From Moritella sp. 24 (GTDB lineage: Bacteria > Pseudomonadota > Gammaproteobacteria > Enterobacterales > Moritellaceae), in the NCBI RefSeq assembly GCF_018219155.1, contig NZ_CP056123.1:2055505-2119504 (forward strand): a stretch of 64,000 bases of DNA. The letters run 5' to 3'. The translations under genes and the position numbers were made by a program. A model generated the notes under the pieces. The model had not been told where the DNA came from. It made no database searches and was given only the letters and a program-made list of their open reading frames with translations. Shown here one piece after another: positions 63,743 to 64,000 of this stretch; positions within the stretch are counted from its first letter, which is position 1; every line of letters starts with the position of its first letter.

Positions 63743-64000
63743 ATGGAGAGCACTCAACATAAAATTGGTCTGGTACTTTCTGGTGGCGGCGCTAAAGGGA
63801 TCGCGCACCTTGGTGTATTAAAGTACTTATTAGAGCAGGGGATTAAGCCTAACGTCATTGCTGGTACAAGCGCTGGTTCTATGGTCGGCGCACTTTATTG
63901 TTCTGGATTAGAAATTGAAGATATTCTACGATTCTTCATTGATGTTAAACCTTTTTCCTGGAAGTTTACTCGCGCTCGCGCAGGTTTTATTGATCCCGTT
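63743..64000 (+). CDS. Patatin-like phospholipase, N-terminal part (cut by window edge)
   Basis: Eighty-six residues from ATG 63743 are visible and the frame stays open to the end of the window. They contain the oxyanion-hole motif SGGGAKGIAHLGVL and the nucleophile elbow GTSAGSMVGAL (Ser44), which with a later Asp form the catalytic dyad of patatin-type acyl hydrolases (RssA-like). Lack of a signal peptide suggests a cytoplasmic member. Confidence 0.85.
   Translation, partial: MESTQHKIGLVLSGGGAKGIAHLGVLKYLLEQGIKPNVIAGTSAGSMVGALYCSGLEIEDILRFFIDVKPFSWKFTRARAGFIDPV

Noticed and set aside
1-64000. tRNA genes, CRISPR arrays, insertion sequences or prophage
   Set aside because: None seen: no cloverleaf-like segment with CCA end, no regularly spaced repeats, no transposase or phage reading frame.

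Overview
The window is an AT-rich chromosomal segment from a marine, facultatively anaerobic gammaproteobacterium. The sdhB-sucABCD order, cspD-clpS-clpA, tamA-tamB, narQP next to nap and moa genes, and LpxM and PykF that read closely like the enteric/vibrio proteins all point to the Vibrionales/Alteromonadales side. Two small nap-linked membrane proteins of the TIGR02808 type and the general codon choice make Moritella or a close relative my best guess; no rRNA is present to settle it. I saw no insertion sequence, prophage, CRISPR array or tRNA gene.

Layout. 1-6783: end of the sdh-suc operon (sdhB fragment, sucABCD) with a strong terminator. 6907-13060: a tightly packed five/six-gene operon (STAS protein, lipoprotein, six-SLBB export protein, degenerate CpsD-like ATPase, kinase-receiver-PP2C protein, Hpt protein). 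It looks like the regulatory and export head of the Vibrio syp polysaccharide locus without any glycosyltransferase, and is the most interesting system here. 13032-14685: YvcK/CofD-like and LON-domain proteins on the minus strand. 14797-29969: an anaerobic nitrate respiration block: narQP, moaA behind a Moco riboswitch, napFDABC plus a microprotein, a second tandem napABC plus microprotein, a SpoU methyltransferase, and moaBCDE.

30114-44711: housekeeping genes: RhlE-like helicase, deoxynucleoside kinase, tamAB, cspD/clpS/clpA, a CvfB-type S1 protein, rluF with a long tail, and two unrecognised proteins. 44816-49134: a porin plus small binding-protein pair divergent from a hybrid histidine kinase. 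49142-51109: K+ channel, NIF3-like small protein, cutC. 51230-58304: a lipid metabolism cluster (FATP-type acyl-CoA ligase, MaoC hydratase, AraC regulator, FabG4-like reductase, thiolase). 58725-64000: asnB, lpxM, pykF and the start of a patatin-like phospholipase.

How the parts work together. NarQ/NarP senses nitrate or nitrite. The nap control region carries a perfect CRP palindrome, a NarP 7-2-7 site and an FNR box placed 21 nt ahead of TATAAT; the moaB promoter has an FNR box and TATAAT at exactly the same spacing. Molybdenum cofactor synthesis (moaA, moaBCDE) therefore physically brackets, and probably is co-regulated with, the two NapA molybdoenzymes that need it. In the syp-like operon, a phosphorelay through the Hpt histidine to the receiver would tilt the balance between kinase and phosphatase action on the STAS serine and so control export of an unidentified polysaccharide made elsewhere.
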